From Isoetes taiwanensis (lineage: Eukaryota > Streptophyta > Lycopodiopsida > Isoetales > Isoetaceae), in assembly GCA_021234155.1 (NCBI GenBank), contig JAJEKV010000027.1:8044873-8108872 (forward strand): a stretch of DNA of 64,000 bases. The letters are read 5' to 3'. A program made the position numbers and the translations under genes. Every line of letters begins with the position of its first letter. The first letter of the stretch is position 1. The notes under the pieces were generated by a model. That model ran no database searches and had not been told where the DNA came from. It saw only the letters and a list, made by a program, of their open reading frames with translations. Positions 60,478-64,000 of this stretch are shown here, piece by piece.

Positions 60478-61077
60478 ATTTGTAGAGATTCTTCTTTGCA
60501 AAGAATCAAATCAAGAGTGAACGCATGCACTTTTTATGTTGTTGACATTCTATTTCTTGGTGTTAAGTAGGTAGCAAATTCACTTTGGGCTTTGTTTTTG
60601 TCACTTGGGAAAAAAAATGAAATGTGCTTTTCGTGCAAGCACACTTTTATTCGCATAGATGAGCTAGCACTGTGTTGCCATGAACATTATTATGCTTATT
60701 GGCCTTTTGCTTGTAAAACATAGATTACGTGATGGACCTAGAAAGCCTTTTTCTTGTAAAACTTAGATTATACGATGAATCTAGAAACTTAAAACAGAAT
60801 AAACATCATTATTAGGGCACAATATAACATTTATATACATAGTTCTTCTACTTGATTAGGGTCATTCTCTATCAATTTGTGTCGCCTACCCTTTGCCCCA
60901 AGCCTCATCCACAAGTATCACGGAATTTGATCATTTATTTAAGATCTTATTAATTGGTGACTCTGGTGTTAACAAAAGTAGTCGTCTCTTACGATTTACA
61001 ACAGATACTTTTGATGATAGGACCCACACAGATCCTACAATTTGCTATGCAAAGTAATCAAACGTGCTTTTGACTAG
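60478..61077. other. Spacer
   Basis: AT-rich; a small internal echo (TTTTTCTTGTAAAACTTAGA versus TTTTGCTTGTAAAACATAGA) lies at 60706-60775. No gene seen. Confidence 0.4.
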
Positions 61078-61280
61078 TTTTTTTTAATATTCTAATTTTC
61101 AATATTTCTCTAGTATAAGTGGACCTGCGAATATCGACCTTTTCCTTTCTAGGGTTAGATGACAAGAAATTGTAAATAAACTCTCAAACCGGCTGGAAGG
61201 CAACAAACGTGTTGCTTTGCGTGACGAATGGCTTCTGTTTTTCTTTTGTGTTTCTATTTTGCAGATTTGTATTTGATATA
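61078..61280. repeat. ~205 bp direct repeat, copy 2
   Basis: Partner of 48519-48725. Same orientation, 12.5 kb away, and the pair brackets the TIR element and the PGM fragments. Confidence 0.88.
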
Positions 61281-61520
61281 GTGTGCTAATTTCGTTTTGG
61301 GTTGGGAAGGGTATTCTGGCAGTGGTTAGGACTATGATTTCAGTATCATATTGTATGAAAAATGGTATAATTTGCCATGTGGGAGCAGCTTAAATGGTTT
61401 TTGCTATTTTGGGTGATTTGCAACTCCCTTCTTTCATGGATGTTTTTGCATTTTTTGTAATGGTTGAAAGGAAGCGCTCACACTATCTCCCCCCGATTGG
61501 GGTTATTAAAAAAAAAAAAA
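61281..61520. other. Spacer
   Basis: No supported gene. Confidence 0.4.
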
Positions 61521-61563
61521 TGGAAACCCTTCCAAATTTCCCTAAAATCCGGAAGGGTTTCCA
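61520..61563. repeat. GGAAACCCTTCC inverted pair
   Basis: GGAAACCCTTCC and GGAAGGGTTTCC face each other across about 20 bp. It is a single-unit outlier of the array at 63140-63440. Confidence 0.8.
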
Positions 61564-61952
61564 CAATAATATTTTTTTTTTTTGGGGTTTCAAGATAGCC
61601 ATCGGTAATTAATGCTTCGAATTAATCACGAAAATTCTGCCCTGATCATGCCCGCGCTTTGATCATGCCCGCGCTTTGTCTTGTTCTGCTGCGAAGCTTC
61701 AGCTATGGCGGATTTGGTGCTTCAGCTATGGCCGGATTTGCGCGGATTTGGGCAGTAAAAGGAAAGCGAAAATGATGGATTCTTGTGCGTAATGGGCGTT
61801 TCTTACGTATTTCAAAGCGGCCTCGTTCTTGGGTTCTTCAAATCGAAACGACCTCTCTTCTTCTCCTTCTTCCCAAGCCAAAACCTTAGATTCTACTTTG
61901 CATCTCTTAAGCGCACATTCTTTCGGCAGATCTTTCTTCTTTATCAAGAAAA

Positions 61953-62055
61953 ATGGCTTCCACGGGAGGTTTTTTTTTTCGTCTGCTTTGTTTCGGTTTT
62001 TAGCAGGCGGCGGCGGAGTTGTGGATTTGGGGAACTCGCCATTTTGGAACAACGG
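61953..62055 (+). CDS. Possible first exon of an unknown gene
   Basis: ATG 61953 lies in a favourable context (GAAAAATGGC) after a pyrimidine-rich leader (CTCTTCTTCTCCTTCTTCCC). It opens MASTGG; ten codons further on, the frame meets TAG. If the ~36 bp T-rich insert GTTTTT...TTTTTAG (61969-62004) is skipped, the frame continues GGGGVVDLGNSPFWNN to a GTATGA donor at about 62056. A 36 bp intron is shorter than plant introns usually are, so either it is an insertion or the reading is wrong. No downstream exon is recognised. Confidence 0.3.
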
Positions 62056-63139
62056 TATGAATCATGCCATAGTTACATTTCGCGGATATATGGCATCAAA
62101 AGAATCCGCCTAAAGAATCCATCGGAAATGCTTCAACAAATGAGTTGAATCGCATGAAATGATTTCTGAGCTGGATTTGACATAGGGACACACAATCTTC
62201 ATGAGATCACCCTGTTTTGGGTTTCAATTGTTCAATCACGGTTCAATCACGGTTCTTCCCCTAATTCTGAGACCCGATGGACATTTTCTTCTAATTCCAG
62301 CTGATTATGAGGCAAGAAACTAATTCCTTCACCCCACTAGCACGAAATTGTCCCCCGAATCTAGAGGATCAAAAAGCCCTATGCAATTTGGCCAATTAAT
62401 GCTGCAATTAGATCAGCCCGGATTTCTGCCCCAAATAAGGAGCCCGATCTTCTTTTGACCCCAAATCCAATCGATTCCAAGTCCGAATTCTAATTAACTT
62501 TCACCATTGGCTCAAGAGGCCATTCCGAACCTGAATCTGCAAAAAGCCCCATCCGACGATTTGCTCATTTTGGTTTCCATTTTTTTTAAAAAAAAGCAGT
62601 CCCGCCATAGTCAAGAACCGTAACAGACTTGTCCCTTCAAATTGGACATCCAAATGCTCTCTATTTTTCAATTAACTTTGCTAGAATGATCTTATGGCTG
62701 ATCCCAACATTTTGATCCGAGGAAAGCCCCATGGATTGCCCACGATTTCTCCAGTAATCATAGGCTTTCCACTGCTGCAAAGACCGCGAGGCACCCGAAC
62801 TAATGTACCCTCTAAAGGCCCAAGATTAGACATCAAAATCGCTGAATCATGGTCGGATCTATGCTCCTCCCATCTTACTCCAAAGCCCCATAGATTAACA
62901 GCAATATTGGGCTTATTTGGCAAGAAATCGGGTGGGATTTGTTAAGGGGGCAATTTTGTTAAAGGTTTACTTATTTTGTAACCTTGGAAAACAATTCAAT
63001 GTGCAATCCTAGCTTGATATGTGCACAATGAAATAACTCACCTTCACTTTCGATGGACGTGCACCTTAATGTCGGCGTCCGGGAAATCGAAAAGTGTGAG
63101 CCATAAAGGCTCGCGTGTGTGTTTAAAAAAAAAAAATTC
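62056..63139. other. Spacer, possibly intronic
   Basis: No recognised coding piece; frames at 62681-62945 have no family match. Confidence 0.35.
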
Positions 63140-63440
63140 CGTGGAAACCCTTCTTGTTTTCCACGGAAACCCCCTCGATTTTCAAATTGGAAACCCTTCC
63201 AATTTTCCATTAAAACCAGGAAGGGTTTCCATGGAAACCCTTCCTATTTTCCATGGAAACCCTTCCTATTTTCCGGGTTTTGGAAAATAGGAAGGGTTTC
63301 CATGGAAACCCTTCCCCGGTTTTAATGAAAGCCGGAAGGGTTTCCATGGAAACCCTTCCTATTTTCCATGGAAACCCTTCCTATTTTCCATGGAAAATAG
63401 GAAGGGTTTCCATGGAAAATAGGAGGAAGGGTTTCCATGG
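63140..63440. repeat. Array of GGAAACCCTTCC inverted units
   Basis: About twelve units of GGAAACCCTTCC or its complement GGAAGGGTTTCC alternate with TATTTTCCATGG-type spacers over 300 bp. Many adjacent units form perfect palindromes (for example around 63270-63300 and 63385-63415). Frames through it simply repeat GFHGNPS-like strings and are not genes. Confidence 0.9.
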
Positions 63441-64000
63441 GAGCCCAACCCAAATAGGGAGTACTTAGAACCATCGGAAAGGAAGGGTATTTTTAATTTT
63501 AGGGCCACGGATAAGATTGCACGCTAGTTTCTTTTTTTGGGCGAGGTGCAGAGGGATCCGGTTGCAAGAATCGGGGGTTGGGGGTTTTGTGCGGATTTGA
63601 GGTTAAGAATGCTAGAACGGACGAAGAAATCTAACATGCGGAGTTCTTGCTTTGCTAAATTAAAGCTCGATTGGATTCAGCGTGGGTCGTGAAGCAAATC
63701 GACAATTTTTTGGCGGGGCGAGCGGCAAAGCCCCCTTTTCCTTCTATTCTTTCCAAATCCAACCCCTCGGCTTCCTTACAGATGCAATGTGAAGAGGCGC
63801 TTTCTTGCTTTCTCAAGATCCACGATCGCGGCTTCTACACGTGGAGCGCCAGGCTATGGCATGTCCAAGCGGCCCTTTCTGGATAAAGTCACGGTGATTG
63901 CATAATATTTCTGCTAAAAGCTAACGCGGAAAGAGGAGCTTTGAAGTTATTAGAAGAGGATCCGCCTTCCATAGCCGCAGCTATGGCAGATTCTTTGAGC
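63441..64000. other. Right edge of the window
   Basis: Somewhat richer in G+C, with an open stretch at 63671-63886 (VKQIDNFLAGRAAKPPFPSI and HDRGFYTWSARLWHV) that could be part of an exon, but no family is recognised and the window ends soon after. Confidence 0.3.

Noticed and set aside
63140-63440. CRISPR array or telomeric repeat
   Set aside because: Units alternate orientation, have no unique spacers, and differ from the TTTAGGG plant telomere.
63021-63468. Frames encoding repeated GFHGNPS-like strings
   Set aside because: They are translations of the GGAAACCCTTCC array in several frames; no real protein is indicated.

Overview
The window is nuclear DNA of a land plant: introns carry GT/AG borders with T-rich acceptors, the one intact gene belongs to a plant TPR family, and Copia, LINE and Helitron relics sit in AT-rich, repeat-dense sequence. 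The amount of old transposon debris and the low gene density (one clearly intact gene in 64 kb) fit a large genome. A fern or another non-flowering plant is plausible, but I cannot fix the species from sequence alone. Everything was read by eye; percent identities and boundaries are estimates.

Layout. 1-3519: three copies of a non-coding foldback/MITE-like repeat with long inverted ends. 3520-5340: a ~400 bp sequence present twice; the second copy carries a Copia LTR retrotransposon (5345-11028, minus strand, disabled), while the first looks like the empty site. 10908-13010 and 15711-17850: a 2.1 kb direct duplication that includes part of the Copia LTR and a LINE 3' end with an (ATTCC)n tail. 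18013-18193: one orphan exon of a CLC chloride channel. 20740-21380: a CATGCA-rich dispersed repeat that recurs at 45 and 59 kb. 24646-26218: the intact two-exon TPR gene. 27-33 kb: short tandem repeats and little else. 33330-35040: a degenerate array built on GATTC/AGATT words. 35041-37190: a degenerate LINE. 39689-44360: a decayed Helitron with Rep and helicase parts. 44.7-45.8 kb: short dispersed repeats. 49574-56770: a TIR-bounded DNA element with unusual gene content. 57.2-60.1 kb: fragments of a phosphoglycerate mutase gene. 61-64 kb: short repeats, a possible first exon, and an inverted GGAAACCCTTCC array.

Most interesting is the ~7.2 kb element at 49574-56770. It has 25 bp imperfect terminal inverted repeats (22 of 25 match). 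On the minus strand it encodes an RNase H-like protein of the DUF7869 type, a plausible transposase. Divergently, on the plus strand, it encodes a protein that looks like a ParB-like domain followed by a beta-class amino DNA methyltransferase (motif IV DLPYGF upstream of motif I VLDAFSG). The shared central region and the introns are full of TATTCCGGAATA palindromes, including a perfect 36 bp one. Both genes carry stops or frameshifts, so this copy is probably dead, but the family may be an undescribed eukaryotic transposon carrying its own DNA-modification module of bacterial or phage type.
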